Origin: Bacillus licheniformis DSM 13 = ATCC 14580
Lineage (GTDB): Bacteria; Bacillota; Bacilli; Bacillales; Bacillaceae
Direction: 5' to 3'
Length of the DNA: 64,000 nucleotides
Assembly: GCF_000011645.1 (NCBI RefSeq)
Contig: NC_006270.3
Location: 162,501 to 226,500 of the forward strand
The notes beneath the pieces were generated by a model. The model was not told the DNA's origin. It ran no database searches and saw only the letters and a program-made list of their open reading frames with translations. Of the stretch, positions 34,617 through 43,863 are shown piece after piece (positions within the stretch are counted from its first letter, which is position 1; each line of letters begins with the position of its first letter). Both the position numbers and the translations under genes were made by a program.

Positions 34617-35987
34617 GTGGCGAACAAAGAATTGAAGAGAGGCCTGGGCGCGCGCCACATCCAAATGATTGCGCTTGGCGGCACTATCGGCGTCGGTTTA
34701 TTTATGGGATCTTCCAGCACGATAAAGTGGACAGGACCTTCCGTCCTGCTTGCTTATGCCATTTGCGGAATTTTTATCTTTTTTATTATGCGTGCAATGG
34801 GGGAAATGCTATATGTAGAGCCAAGCACCGGTTCATTTGCGACATTCGGCCATCAATATATACACCCGTTGGCCGGATATATGACCGCGTGGAGCAACTG
34901 GTTTCAGTGGGTGATTGTCGGGATGTCCGAGATCATCGCCGTCGGGGAGTACATGAAGTACTGGTTTCCGGATCTTCCCGCTTGGATACCGGGCATTATC
35001 GCAATGGCGATTCTCGGAGGAGCAAACCTTGTCTCTGTTAAATCATTTGGTGAGTTTGAATTTTGGTTTGCGATGATTAAAATCGTTACGATTGTATTAA
35101 TGATTGCAGCGGGGTTCGGGATTATTTTCTTCGGATTCGGCAACGGCGGACAAGCGATCGGGTTTTCAAACCTTTGGTCGCACGGCGGTTTCTTTACAGG
35201 CGGATTCTCAGGATTCTTCTTTGCGCTGTCGCTGGTCATCGCCGCTTATCAAGGGGTCGAACTGATAGGAATTACGGCGGGGGAGGCAAAAGATCCGCAA
35301 AACACGCTGAGACACGCGATCCAAAGTATTATTTGGCGTATTTTAATTTTCTATATTGGCGCCATCTTCGTGATTGTCACAGTCTATCCTTGGGATGAGC
35401 TGAATGCAATCGGTAGTCCGTTTGTATCCACTTTTGCGAAAGTCGGAATTACGGCGGCAGCCGGCATTATTAACTTCGTCGTCATGACGGCGGCAATGTC
35501 CGGCTGCAACAGCGGAATTTTCAGTGCGGGCCGCATGCTTTATACATTGGGAGTAAACGGCCAAGCGCCAAAATTCTTTACGAAGATTTCCAGAAATGGC
35601 GTGCCGTTATACGGGACGATTGCCGTCTTGATCGGTTTGGCAATCGGCGTCGTTTTAAATTATATTGCGCCGCCTAATATTTTTGTGTATGTATACAGTG
35701 CGAGCGTGCTCCCGGGGATGATTCCGTGGTTTGTCATTCTGCTCAGCCATATCGGATTCAGAAAAGCAAAAGGAGCTGAAATTGACAAACATCCGTTCAA
35801 AATGCCTTTCGCCCCAGTGACGAACTATTTGACGATTGGTTTCCTTCTTATGGTATTGGTGGGCATGTGGTTCAACAATGACACACGCGTGTCTCTGATT
35901 GTCGGGGTTATTTTCCTTGCGGTTGTTGCCGCCAGCTATTATGTGTTTGGAATTGGCAAGCGTGCCTCAGCTGATGGGAATAAATAA
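34617..35987 (+). CDS. ybxG: Amino acid permease YbxG
   Basis: A 456-residue APC-family permease with 12 predicted helices, nearly identical to B. subtilis YbxG (MANKELKRGLGARHIQMIALG type start, GGTIGVGLFMGS, GITAGEAKDPQNT). The start is GTG at 34617 with AGAGGAGGAAA upstream. YbxG imports amino acids; threonine uptake has been discussed for it. In B. subtilis csgA follows directly, but here about 9 kb of citrate and peptide-ligase genes lie between. Confidence 0.93.
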   Translation: MANKELKRGLGARHIQMIALGGTIGVGLFMGSSSTIKWTGPSVLLAYAICGIFIFFIMRAMGEMLYVEPSTGSFATFGHQYIHPLAGYMTAWSNWFQWVIVGMSEIIAVGEYMKYWFPDLPAWIPGIIAMAILGGANLVSVKSFGEFEFWFAMIKIVTIVLMIAAGFGIIFFGFGNGGQAIGFSNLWSHGGFFTGGFSGFFFALSLVIAAYQGVELIGITAGEAKDPQNTLRHAIQSIIWRILIFYIGAIFVIVTVYPWDELNAIGSPFVSTFAKVGITAAAGIINFVVMTAAMSGCNSGIFSAGRMLYTLGVNGQAPKFFTKISRNGVPLYGTIAVLIGLAIGVVLNYIAPPNIFVYVYSASVLPGMIPWFVILLSHIGFRKAKGAEIDKHPFKMPFAPVTNYLTIGFLLMVLVGMWFNNDTRVSLIVGVIFLAVVAASYYVFGIGKRASADGNK

Positions 35988-36051
35988 TGAAATTTTTAAG
36001 GCGCTTGGGGCTGTCGAGATGTTATTGGCAGCCCTCTCAGGCGCTATGATC

Positions 36052-36078
36052 AAGAACCAGCTCCTGGTTCTTTTTTTT
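36052..36078 (+). terminator. Terminator of ybxG
   Basis: Stem AAGAACCAG / CTGGTTCTT, 3-nt loop, eight Ts. A second hairpin GGGCTG / CAGCCC precedes it at about 36008-36034. Confidence 0.88.
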
Positions 36079-36251
36079 ATAAGCTTGGCTGTGTTTCAAT
36101 ACGGGCGCCAATGATGGGCGGAAACCCGCCCGCTCCGGAGAGCCTCTGGGGTCCATTTCAAACAACGGGTCCGAAAGATGTTGTGTTTCAAGTGAAGCCA
36201 AGCCACACAGTAAAGGCTTATGAAAAGGTATAAGGGAGGTCTTTTTTATCC
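36079..36251. other. Intergenic stretch with no recognised gene
   Basis: This stretch has the word GTGTTTCAA twice (near 36090 and 36182) and several GC-rich inverted words (GGGCGG / CCGCCC near 36115-36135). No reading frame with a start signal and no known RNA motif was recognised. Confidence 0.3.
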
Positions 36252-36294
36252 AAAAGAAAAAGCCCGCAGAAAACAGGAGTGTCTCTGCAAGCTT
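36252..36294 (-). terminator. Terminator of citM
   Basis: On the minus strand AAGCTTGCAGA pairs with TCTGCGGGCTT except for a two-base internal loop, followed by TTTTCTTTTG. It lies 77 nt after citM. Confidence 0.65.
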
Positions 36295-36370
36295 AAAAAG
36301 GCCGCTATGTGAAAAGGTATGCTGCGATACGTGTATCGCCCTCATAAGGGCATTGAAGCGATCAACACCA

Positions 36371-37669
36371 TCAATAAATTGATATGGATCCGATGAGAAG
36401 CGCGCATCCTGTCATCACGATGACAGCGAGCACCGCCCACATTATCGCAAATTTTTGATGATCGTCGATGGAAACCCCGACAAGCCCAACAAGCAAATGT
36501 GTTGAAGGCACAAGCGGGCTCAGCATGTGAATCGGCTGGCCGATGATGGAGGCTCTTGCAATTTCGACCTTATTAACACCGTATGCGACAGCGGTTTCTG
36601 ATAAAATCGGGAGCACTCCGTAAAAATAAGCGTCATTCGGCATCAGAAAAGTGAAAATGCCGCTTGTTAAGGCTACTATCATCGGAATAAAGCCGCCCAT
36701 TTGTTCAGGAATCATAGACGCAAGCGAAATCGCCATTTCATCTACCATTTTTGTGCCTGTTAGTATTCCGGTAAAGACCCCTGCGGCAAATATCATTGAA
36801 CCGATAGCCAATACATTGCTCGAATGCGCCGAAATTCGCTGTCTCTGATGATCGAGGTTTGGATAATTGACAATCAATGCGATGCAGAACGCGATAATAA
36901 ACAGAACGGTCAAGCTTACTTTTCCTGATATGAGAAGCCCTATCAATGAAAGCGTCAACAATAAGTTGAACCACCAAAGCTTCGGACGCTTCCACTCATC
37001 CTCCGCAGCGGCGGCCGTTTCATTGGCACCAGCCGGATGTTTGAGTTCAATCACGCCGAGGCGTTTTCGCTCCGCTTTTCCGAGCATATACGCAACTCCG
37101 ATCATACAAAGCATGCCGCTTACGATGACAGGTATCATCGGGCCGGTCAATTCAGCCGGGTCAACCCCGAGCGCACTCGCTGCCCGCGGTGTTGCGCCTC
37201 CCCATGGAATCGTATTCATAATCCCCATGCCGACTCCTGCGATTCCCGCTAATATAATCGGGCGGATGCCAAGCAGCAAATAGAGCGGGAGCATCGCGCT
37301 CGTTGTAATCATATATGTTGTTGATCCGTCTCCGTCCAATGCGACCAGCATCGTGAGCACCGCAGTGCCGACGACGATTTTTAACGGATCGCCTTTGACC
37401 ATTTTTAATATTTTTGTGACCATTGGGTCAAACAGGCCAGTATCAATCATAATCCCGAAATATAAAATTGCAAACATAATCATAACGGCGGTTGGCGCGA
37501 CTTGCTGAATCCCCGAAATCATCATGTCGCCGACATCGCTGAATCCGAATCCGGCGATCAGCGCAAACACTATCGGTGTCAAGACTAATGCCGTCAGAAC
37601 AGAAAGCCGTTTTGTCATGATCAATACCATAAACACAAGCATCATGAAAAAACCTAAAATTGCTAACAC
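36371..37669 (-). CDS. citM: Metal-citrate/H+ symporter CitM (CitMHS family)
   Basis: A 432-residue transporter with about 12 helices; very similar to B. subtilis CitM, including FAILYFGIMIDTGLFDPM, MNTIPWGGATPRAAS and GIFTFLMPNDAYFYG. It imports citrate complexed with magnesium. It follows yflP, citT and citS on the same strand; CitST activates it in B. subtilis. The separate 200-nt intergenic region suggests its own promoter. Confidence 0.93.
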   Translation of the reverse strand: MLAILGFFMMLVFMVLIMTKRLSVLTALVLTPIVFALIAGFGFSDVGDMMISGIQQVAPTAVMIMFAILYFGIMIDTGLFDPMVTKILKMVKGDPLKIVVGTAVLTMLVALDGDGSTTYMITTSAMLPLYLLLGIRPIILAGIAGVGMGIMNTIPWGGATPRAASALGVDPAELTGPMIPVIVSGMLCMIGVAYMLGKAERKRLGVIELKHPAGANETAAAAEDEWKRPKLWWFNLLLTLSLIGLLISGKVSLTVLFIIAFCIALIVNYPNLDHQRQRISAHSSNVLAIGSMIFAAGVFTGILTGTKMVDEMAISLASMIPEQMGGFIPMIVALTSGIFTFLMPNDAYFYGVLPILSETAVAYGVNKVEIARASIIGQPIHMLSPLVPSTHLLVGLVGVSIDDHQKFAIMWAVLAVIVMTGCALLIGSISIY

Positions 37670-37840
37670 AGTTATTCCCCCCTCATATGAATCCGCTTAC
37701 ATTTTTTTCTCTCCTGTTCCCCCTAAGCCTTGCCTTTTTGTCATCATATGAGAAGAACTTTCTGAAGTAAATAATTTGGTTTTTATGTATTTTTAATTTT
37801 TTAAAATCATTTTGTTCTTTTTGACCATTTTTAAATACAT

Positions 37841-37869
37841 AAAAAAAGTATTCCGCAGACGCGAAATAC
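37841..37869 (-). terminator. Terminator of citS-citT-yflP
   Basis: Minus-strand stem GTATTTCGC / GCGGAATAC (one mismatch) followed by seven Ts, directly after the yflP stop. Confidence 0.75.
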
Positions 37870-37873
37870 CCGG

Positions 37874-38833
37874 TTAATCCCCAGCCATGATGTTTTGATA
37901 AAATGCTGATTGCTCCTCAAGGAATCGTTGCGTCTCCTTGCTGTTTAAATAATAGCTTTCCCATTCCTGTTCATTTATTTTCTGCTTCCATTCCGGTGAG
38001 GATGTGATCTTTTTAAACACTTGATCCCAGTAGGAAATTTCTTCTTTGGTCATATTTTTCGGGCCTAATACACCTCTCCAATGGGAAAATACAAACGGGA
38101 TGCCCTGCTCTCTCCACGTCGGTACATGCGGATATGCGGGAAGCCTTTTGTCTGAAGTAACAGCCCCAAGTGTGATGCTGCCGCTTCTTTCATATGTTTT
38201 AGCTTCTGATAGAGTCATCGATGCGGCGTCAATTTCATGTCTGATAAGCGCCTGAATGAGCTCTTCGCTGCTTTCATACTGTAAATATTGAATGTTAAAA
38301 GGGTCAACTCCGTACATATCGGCCGCCCTGACGAATGACAGCTGGTCATCATTGCCAAGTCCGGGGGAAAAACCGATTTTTACCTTGCCGGGGTTCTTTT
38401 TGATCTCATTCAGCAAATCCTTTCCGCTCTTTATTTCCGATCCTTTTGGAAGAGCGATCGTCTGCCATTCTTTTGCAAGAATCGCCAGCGGGGTGAAATC
38501 GTCTGTTTTCAGTTTGCTCTGTCCGAGAATGTAATTGCTCAGCATTAAGCTGGATGTCATGCCGATGGTGTACGTATCGCTGCTATTTATATACTTCCAG
38601 CCTTTGTCACCGCCGCTTCCGGGTTTATAGACGATCTTCACTTCGCTTTTTATCACTTGTTTTTGTTTAAGGACGGATTGTATCGCCTGAGCCGTTAAAT
38701 CCCAGCCGCCCGAAGGCTCAGCGGGTACGACGATTTCAACCGGCCCTCCCGGGGGACGCGGGGCGGACGATTGTCTTTCATCCCCCGACATTAAGATCAA
38801 TAGACAAATCATTATAATCGCAAAGTTCTTCAT
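37874..38833 (-). CDS. yflP: Tricarboxylate-binding protein, Bug/TctC family (YflP)
   Basis: A 319-residue exported protein with a hydrophobic N-terminus and the Bug-type binding fold (VEIVVPAEPSGGWDLTAQAIQ, KPGSGGDKGWKYI, GLGNDDQLSF, GVLGPKNM). It probably binds citrate-like acids outside the cell and may assist CitS sensing or uptake. The signal peptide LLILMSGD has Asp18 where a lipobox cysteine would be expected, so it may not be lipid-anchored. It is 3 nt after citT in the operon. Confidence 0.88.
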   Translation of the reverse strand: MKNFAIIMICLLILMSGDERQSSAPRPPGGPVEIVVPAEPSGGWDLTAQAIQSVLKQKQVIKSEVKIVYKPGSGGDKGWKYINSSDTYTIGMTSSLMLSNYILGQSKLKTDDFTPLAILAKEWQTIALPKGSEIKSGKDLLNEIKKNPGKVKIGFSPGLGNDDQLSFVRAADMYGVDPFNIQYLQYESSEELIQALIRHEIDAASMTLSEAKTYERSGSITLGAVTSDKRLPAYPHVPTWREQGIPFVFSHWRGVLGPKNMTKEEISYWDQVFKKITSSPEWKQKINEQEWESYYLNSKETQRFLEEQSAFYQNIMAGD

Positions 38834-38835
38834 GT

Positions 38836-39516
38836 TTATTCATCCGCCAAATAGTATTTTCTCTCCGGTCTGCCGATAATTCCGTATTCCAGCTCAGCGC
38901 GCGCTTCTTCTTTTGACACGAGATATTCGGCATAGCGGCGGGCTGTTGTACGTGAAGCCCCCATTTTTTCACCGAGTTCTTCGGCTGTCATTCCTTTAGC
39001 TGCGTCTCGCAGAACATCCCTGATTTTTTGCAGTGTAATCGAATTGATACCTGTCGGCAAATCCTCAGCCTGACGGGATCCGCTGGAGAAGTCTCCGAAG
39101 ATTTGGTCAATCATTGATTGGCTGACCTGTGGCTGAGAAAGCAGTGTTTGCCTTTTTTTCTTATATTGAAGCAGCACCTGTTTGAATTTTTCGGCAGTCA
39201 CAGGCTTAATCAAATAGTGCACAATTCCCGCCCGGAGCGATTCCTGTAAATGACATGTTTCGGTTGCTGCTGTGATGATCATGATATCCACTTCCGGAAA
39301 CCGTTTTCGAATGACAGGAATCAATGTTGTGCCCATCTCATCCGGCATGTAAATATCCAACAGCAGCAAGTCGGCCTTTCGGACCTCGAGAATTTCCATT
39401 GTTTCTTTGGCATTGGCCGCTTTACCGATAATGTTGAATCCATCAAGCTGTTCGATCAATCTTTCATGAATTTGCGCTACACGGAAATCATCCTCCGCGA
39501 TCACGATATCAATCAA
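38836..39516 (-). CDS. citT: Response regulator CitT
   Basis: A 226-residue DcuR/CitB-type regulator: receiver domain with phospho-acceptor D54 (LLLLDIYMP), and a C-terminal helix-turn-helix (GMTAEELGEKMGASRTTARRYAEYLVS). It overlaps citS by 4 nt. With CitS it activates citM when citrate is present. Confidence 0.93.
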   Translation of the reverse strand: MIDIVIAEDDFRVAQIHERLIEQLDGFNIIGKAANAKETMEILEVRKADLLLLDIYMPDEMGTTLIPVIRKRFPEVDIMIITAATETCHLQESLRAGIVHYLIKPVTAEKFKQVLLQYKKKRQTLLSQPQVSQSMIDQIFGDFSSGSRQAEDLPTGINSITLQKIRDVLRDAAKGMTAEELGEKMGASRTTARRYAEYLVSKEEARAELEYGIIGRPERKYYLADE

Positions 39517-41129
39517 ATGGATTCCCCCTCTCGTGTTTGCTTCTCCTTCGGTATAAAAACGGTAAATACCGCTCCGCCGCCTTTTTGATTGGCCACTTCA
39601 ATCCAACCGCCAAGTTCACGTACAGATTCCTTTACGTTGGCCAGCCCGTAGCCTCTCTTCATCCCCTTTGAAGAATATCCTCGTTCAAAGATGGCTTTCA
39701 TCTTATCAGGCGCTACGCCGCATCCTGTGTCAGCCACTTCTATGACAATATCGCGGCCGATGTCAGTGATGAAAAATGAAACAAGCCGCACATTTTGCTC
39801 AGCTACGGCTTCGAAAGCGTTATCAATTAAATTCCCGATGATCGTAATGAGATGAGACATCCCGATATGCTCAGGAAGCGGCTCAAGCGTGCTGTTTTCA
39901 TCAATGGACAACTTAACTTTTTTCTCCGAAGCCTTTCCCATTTTGCCCAACAGGATAGCCTGCACCTGCTGAGAATGAATGTTTTTGAATAAAATGTCGT
40001 GCTGTTCATTTTGAATGGCGTATTCCTCTTTAATCAGGTCGATCGCTGCTTCATACTCACCTAGCTCAAGCAGGCCTAGGATCACATAAAGCTTATTTGA
40101 GAATTCATGTGTTTGCGCGCGGAGATCTTCAGAGTATTTTTGCACCTCTGTCAGCGTGTCAATGAGCCTTTTTAACTCGGTTTTTTGACGGAAACTTACG
40201 ACAATTCCGTAAGTTTGACCGTTTTGGAGCATCATTTTTGTATTTAAAATAAACACTTGATCGTTGACGCAGACCTCCTGATTCAGCAACATCTGCCGCT
40301 GCTGAAGGACAGACATTATTCCGGCTCCGGGCAGGATGTCATCAATTGGCCGGTTGACCACAGGTTCGGGAAGCCTAAGCATTTCCGCTGCCGATACGTT
40401 CATCATTGTGACGACTCCTTCACGGTTGGTGGCAATGATCCCTTCTTTAATCGCACGCAGCATCGCATTTCGTTCACGGTAAAGAGATGCAATCTCTTGG
40501 GGTTCAAGGCCAAGCGTATCTTTTCTAATGCTTTTGGCAAGAGCGGCGGCACCCGCAAATCCTATGAGCAAAACGAGAACAGCCATGAAGCTCAATTTTC
40601 TCACATTCTCTTTAATACGTTGTTCTGTCTCGTTTAACAGAAAATCAACAGACACACTGCCGATGACCTTGCTGTAACCACTTTGTTCCTGGATAATCGG
40701 CGCACTTCCTCTGATCACCATGCGGCCATCGTTTTTTGTTTTAGAGATGTGAGAGCCGCCGAACAAGATTTTTCTGCTTCTTGTCAGCTTCGTTTGACCT
40801 CTCTTTTCCGAGGCGATTTTGATCTCTCCCTTTTCGTTGAGGACATAAATAGTATAGGCACCGGTCTGTTCTTTCATTTGTTCAATGACCTCTTGCGCCT
40901 CTCCCTTATGCCCGCGCTTCTTTTGAAAGAGCTCTTTTACCGGAGGCATATAAGAAATGGTTTTTGCAGTCTGAACGGCAAGCTGTTCGGACTGTTTTCT
41001 TCCTTCTTTTGTTTGCTGAACGGCAAACGTGACTGTCAGCAAGCCGATTACTAAGATAAGCAGTGCTGCAATCAAGCCCATAATTTTTGTTTGCAGAGAA
41101 AAATTGACCCGTTTTTTGACCACAGGCAC
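39513..41129 (-). CDS. citS: Citrate sensor histidine kinase CitS
   Basis: A 538-residue CitA/DcuS-type kinase: membrane helices at about 17-39 and 178-199 flank an outer PAS-like sensor; an inner PAS domain covers about 222-315; the phosphorylated His is H341 in RAQTHEFSNKLYVILGLL; the ATP domain has N-box GNLIDNAFEA and DTGCGVA. The first gene of the cit operon. Confidence 0.93.
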   Translation of the reverse strand: MPVVKKRVNFSLQTKIMGLIAALLILVIGLLTVTFAVQQTKEGRKQSEQLAVQTAKTISYMPPVKELFQKKRGHKGEAQEVIEQMKEQTGAYTIYVLNEKGEIKIASEKRGQTKLTRSRKILFGGSHISKTKNDGRMVIRGSAPIIQEQSGYSKVIGSVSVDFLLNETEQRIKENVRKLSFMAVLVLLIGFAGAAALAKSIRKDTLGLEPQEIASLYRERNAMLRAIKEGIIATNREGVVTMMNVSAAEMLRLPEPVVNRPIDDILPGAGIMSVLQQRQMLLNQEVCVNDQVFILNTKMMLQNGQTYGIVVSFRQKTELKRLIDTLTEVQKYSEDLRAQTHEFSNKLYVILGLLELGEYEAAIDLIKEEYAIQNEQHDILFKNIHSQQVQAILLGKMGKASEKKVKLSIDENSTLEPLPEHIGMSHLITIIGNLIDNAFEAVAEQNVRLVSFFITDIGRDIVIEVADTGCGVAPDKMKAIFERGYSSKGMKRGYGLANVKESVRELGGWIEVANQKGGGAVFTVFIPKEKQTREGESI

Positions 41130-41626
41130 CAGCCGTCCTTTCTACCAAAAATCATACCACTTTTTATTCGGAAATTTTGGCATTTTTAAAAATATCCTTT
41201 GCAAGATAACGAAAAAGCCCAAGTATATCTTATAAGTGATGATTTCATAATGCAGGATCAGGCGTAGGACAGTGTGCTGTTAGTTTCTTAAGCTGGGATC
41301 CGGTTTTATTCCACATATAGGTCTAAATCCAGAAGAAAGTCTGCCTCCGGCCACAAGACGGAGCTTCGCATGACGATTGAAGGAAGCAGCTGTCCTCGCG
41401 AACACCGCCCCGAGAATAGCTGCTGGCTCCTTGTGTTGTTGTCATAAATTGAAAAACCATTGATTCACACATTGAGACGGCCCGTCTGCTGCTGTTGACT
41501 ACTAAAACACCTCACCAAACATGCGCTCAATAATATTCAACAGTACAACCCCCGGCAGTTTACGGCGTTCCACAGCCGGTCGAGCTTTGTAAAGAACCCA
41601 TTTAATGGAAATCGAGATGACGTCCG
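41130..41626. other. Intergenic region between citS and the LysR gene; no gene recognised
   Basis: The 500-nt gap has an imperfect hairpin at about 41380-41434 (AAGGAAGCAGCT / AGCTGCTGGCTCCTT) and a 25-codon open frame starting at 41370 with no ribosome site. I see no homologous coding sequence. It may hold the promoter of citS near its left end. Confidence 0.35.
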
Positions 41627-42523
41627 TTATAGAGGATATTCATCGGTCGAATCGATCATTTGAATAAAGTTAAGGGCAGATGGAGATAGATGGTCTTCCG
41701 TCCTTACACATAGCGAAATCGGGTTCTTTATTACGGCTTTATCAACATGAACCTTTGCGATGTCTCCGCGGGCGATATATTCGTTTACTTCAAGAGCGGA
41801 TACGAATGTTACACCGTATCCTTCCATAACCGTTCTGATTGTTTCGTTTAATCCGTTTATTTGTACACCCATATTTGGTTTTCCCGCGTTATGCAGGTTG
41901 CACAGCGAAATCAATTTTTCCCGCGAAAAACTTCCTTCCTCGCGAAAGACGAAAGGTTCTTTTACAATCTCCTCTAATGCCACGTGTTTTGAGGCGAATT
42001 TATGTTTTTGATTGACTACGAATAACATGTCATCTTCCAAAAGCAGCGTTCCTTTTAAGAAGGGGCCGAATTCCGTTGTCCCGCCGATCAGGCCAATGTC
42101 CGCTTCGTAGTTGATCAGCTGTTCACAAGCTTTTTGAAAATTCGTTGTCGTGATTTCAACTTCCGTTTTCGGAAATTGCTGTTTAAATCGGCTGAGCCAT
42201 CTTGGCAGCAAATAATTGGCGGGGAGGAAGGTGGAGGCAATACGCAGTTTTCCAATTGACCCTTCCCTTAACTGCTCCACGTACGATTCAATTTCTTTTT
42301 CAAGTGAAAACAGCCGCTTGGCCTGTTTTGCAAGCTCTGCGCCGGACTGTGTCAGCAGGATCCCTCTGCCTTTAGGAACGAATAAGGTGCAGTCGATCTC
42401 GCGTTCTAATTTCTTAATTTGCGAGGTGACGGCGGGCTGGCTGATACTTAACTGTTTGGCGGCTTGAGTGACACTGCCTGTTTCAGCGACCGAATAGAAC
42501 AATCGCAGTGCATGGAGATTCAT
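41627..42523 (-). CDS. LysR family regulator
   Basis: A 298-residue regulator with a winged helix (residues 1-58: LRLFYSVAETGSVTQAAKQL, SQPAVTSQIKKLE) and a periplasmic-binding-type effector domain. It is divergent from the ATP-grasp gene, with 120 nt between starts, and so probably controls it. AT-rich dyads such as ATTTATAAATA lie between them. Confidence 0.9.
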   Translation of the reverse strand: MNLHALRLFYSVAETGSVTQAAKQLSISQPAVTSQIKKLEREIDCTLFVPKGRGILLTQSGAELAKQAKRLFSLEKEIESYVEQLREGSIGKLRIASTFLPANYLLPRWLSRFKQQFPKTEVEITTTNFQKACEQLINYEADIGLIGGTTEFGPFLKGTLLLEDDMLFVVNQKHKFASKHVALEEIVKEPFVFREEGSFSREKLISLCNLHNAGKPNMGVQINGLNETIRTVMEGYGVTFVSALEVNEYIARGDIAKVHVDKAVIKNPISLCVRTEDHLSPSALNFIQMIDSTDEYPL

Positions 42524-42645
42524 ATTTCACACCTCTATTTATAAATAAAAGTTATTAATACTAGATAAAGATATATTAGAGTTATCTAAATACTTTTACT
42601 ATTATAAAGTTGAAAAACATGTATTACAAGAAAGGAGAAATTGTT

Positions 42646-43863
42646 ATGAGTACGCTTATCTTAAATAAAACAGCTTATAGCAAGTCTCCGTATGATGTAT
42701 GGCTGAAGGGACTGGATGAACCGGTGGCGATGCTGACCTCAACCGATCGTGCGGATGAATGCAGGAATTATGATGTGATCGAAGCATTTGACGATTATCC
42801 GGTTAATGGATGCATCGAAATGCGCGCTTTGGAGCTGAATGAAACGTATCACTTTAAAACGATTATTGCATCCTCGGAATTTGATATGCTGAGGGCGGGG
42901 AAGCTGAGGTCGCTTTTGGGGATAAAAGGGCAGTCTTACAAAAGTGCTCTGCTGTTCCGCAACAAAATATTAATGAAAGAGCAAGTAAGAAAAGCCGGTG
43001 TGAAGGTTCCAGATTTTAAGAAAATCGACTCGGCGGCCGACTTATATACGTTTGTTCAAACTTTCGGTTTTCCTGTGGTCGTTAAGCCTATTTACGGATC
43101 GGGGTCTGTTGATACAACCGTTTTAAGGAATCGGCAGGACGTGTGGAATGTTCTTGCGAAAGGTCTTCCCGATCATCTGGAAGTTGAGTCGTTTATCGAA
43201 GGGGATATGTATCATATAGACGGCCTCATCCTTGATGAAGAAATTGTCCTCAGCTGGCCGTCGCGTTATATCAACGGGTGTCTAGCGTTTCAAGATCATC
43301 AGTTTTTAGGCAGCCTCCAGCTTGAATTGAAAAATCCGCTTACCCGGCGGTTGACTGATTTTGTTCAAAAAGCGCTTGCTGCCCTTCCTGTTCCGAATAC
43401 CACAACATTCCATGCTGAAGTGTTTCATACACCAGATGATGAACTGGTGTTTTGTGAAGTGGCCAGTAGAACCGGCGGCGCTATGGTCCGTGAAGCAACT
43501 GTGCAGACTTTCGGTTTTGATATCAATGAAGTGTGTGTTAAAGCGCAATGCGGCCTGGAATTTCATATACCGGAGGTGGACAACAATCCGGACCGCCTAA
43601 GCGGCTGGCTGTTGATTCCGCCGAAAGACGGCGTGCTGAAAGAAATCAAGCCTGCGCCAGCCGCAGACTGGATAGCGAAACAAAATATATCCGCTCAAGC
43701 CGGAGACAGGTTCCACGGCTCGTCTTCCAGTGTAGACGCAATTGCAAGCTGTTTAATTATCGGACGCACAGAAGCCGAATTGAGAGGCCGTATCAGCCGG
43801 CTTGCAACGTGGTTCCATGATCATACCGTATGGGAAAAGAATTCGGATGTTTGCGCAATTTAA
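42646..43863 (+). CDS. ATP-grasp ligase (L-amino acid ligase-like)
   Basis: A 405-residue ATP-grasp protein: N-terminal domain, then RNKILMKEQVRKAGVKVP, nucleotide-binding VVVKPIYGSGSV (K147), hinge LEVESFIEGDMYHIDG and the metal-binding EVASRTGGAM. This class joins a carboxylate to an amine, making dipeptides or peptide antibiotics such as bacilysin precursors (BacD) in bacilli. The start at 42646 has AAAGGAG upstream. It overlaps the MFS gene by 17 nt and faces a LysR regulator, so a small peptide and its exporter are likely. The product is unknown. Confidence 0.82.
   Translation: MSTLILNKTAYSKSPYDVWLKGLDEPVAMLTSTDRADECRNYDVIEAFDDYPVNGCIEMRALELNETYHFKTIIASSEFDMLRAGKLRSLLGIKGQSYKSALLFRNKILMKEQVRKAGVKVPDFKKIDSAADLYTFVQTFGFPVVVKPIYGSGSVDTTVLRNRQDVWNVLAKGLPDHLEVESFIEGDMYHIDGLILDEEIVLSWPSRYINGCLAFQDHQFLGSLQLELKNPLTRRLTDFVQKALAALPVPNTTTFHAEVFHTPDDELVFCEVASRTGGAMVREATVQTFGFDINEVCVKAQCGLEFHIPEVDNNPDRLSGWLLIPPKDGVLKEIKPAPAADWIAKQNISAQAGDRFHGSSSSVDAIASCLIIGRTEAELRGRISRLATWFHDHTVWEKNSDVCAI

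Noticed and set aside
36037..36345. 102-residue minus-strand frame past ybxG
   Set aside because: It runs through the ybxG terminator, has no Shine-Dalgarno and no protein-like pattern.
41370..41447. 25-codon frame with two Cys between citS and the LysR gene
   Set aside because: It has no ribosome site, promoter or modification genes nearby, so I do not claim a peptide gene.
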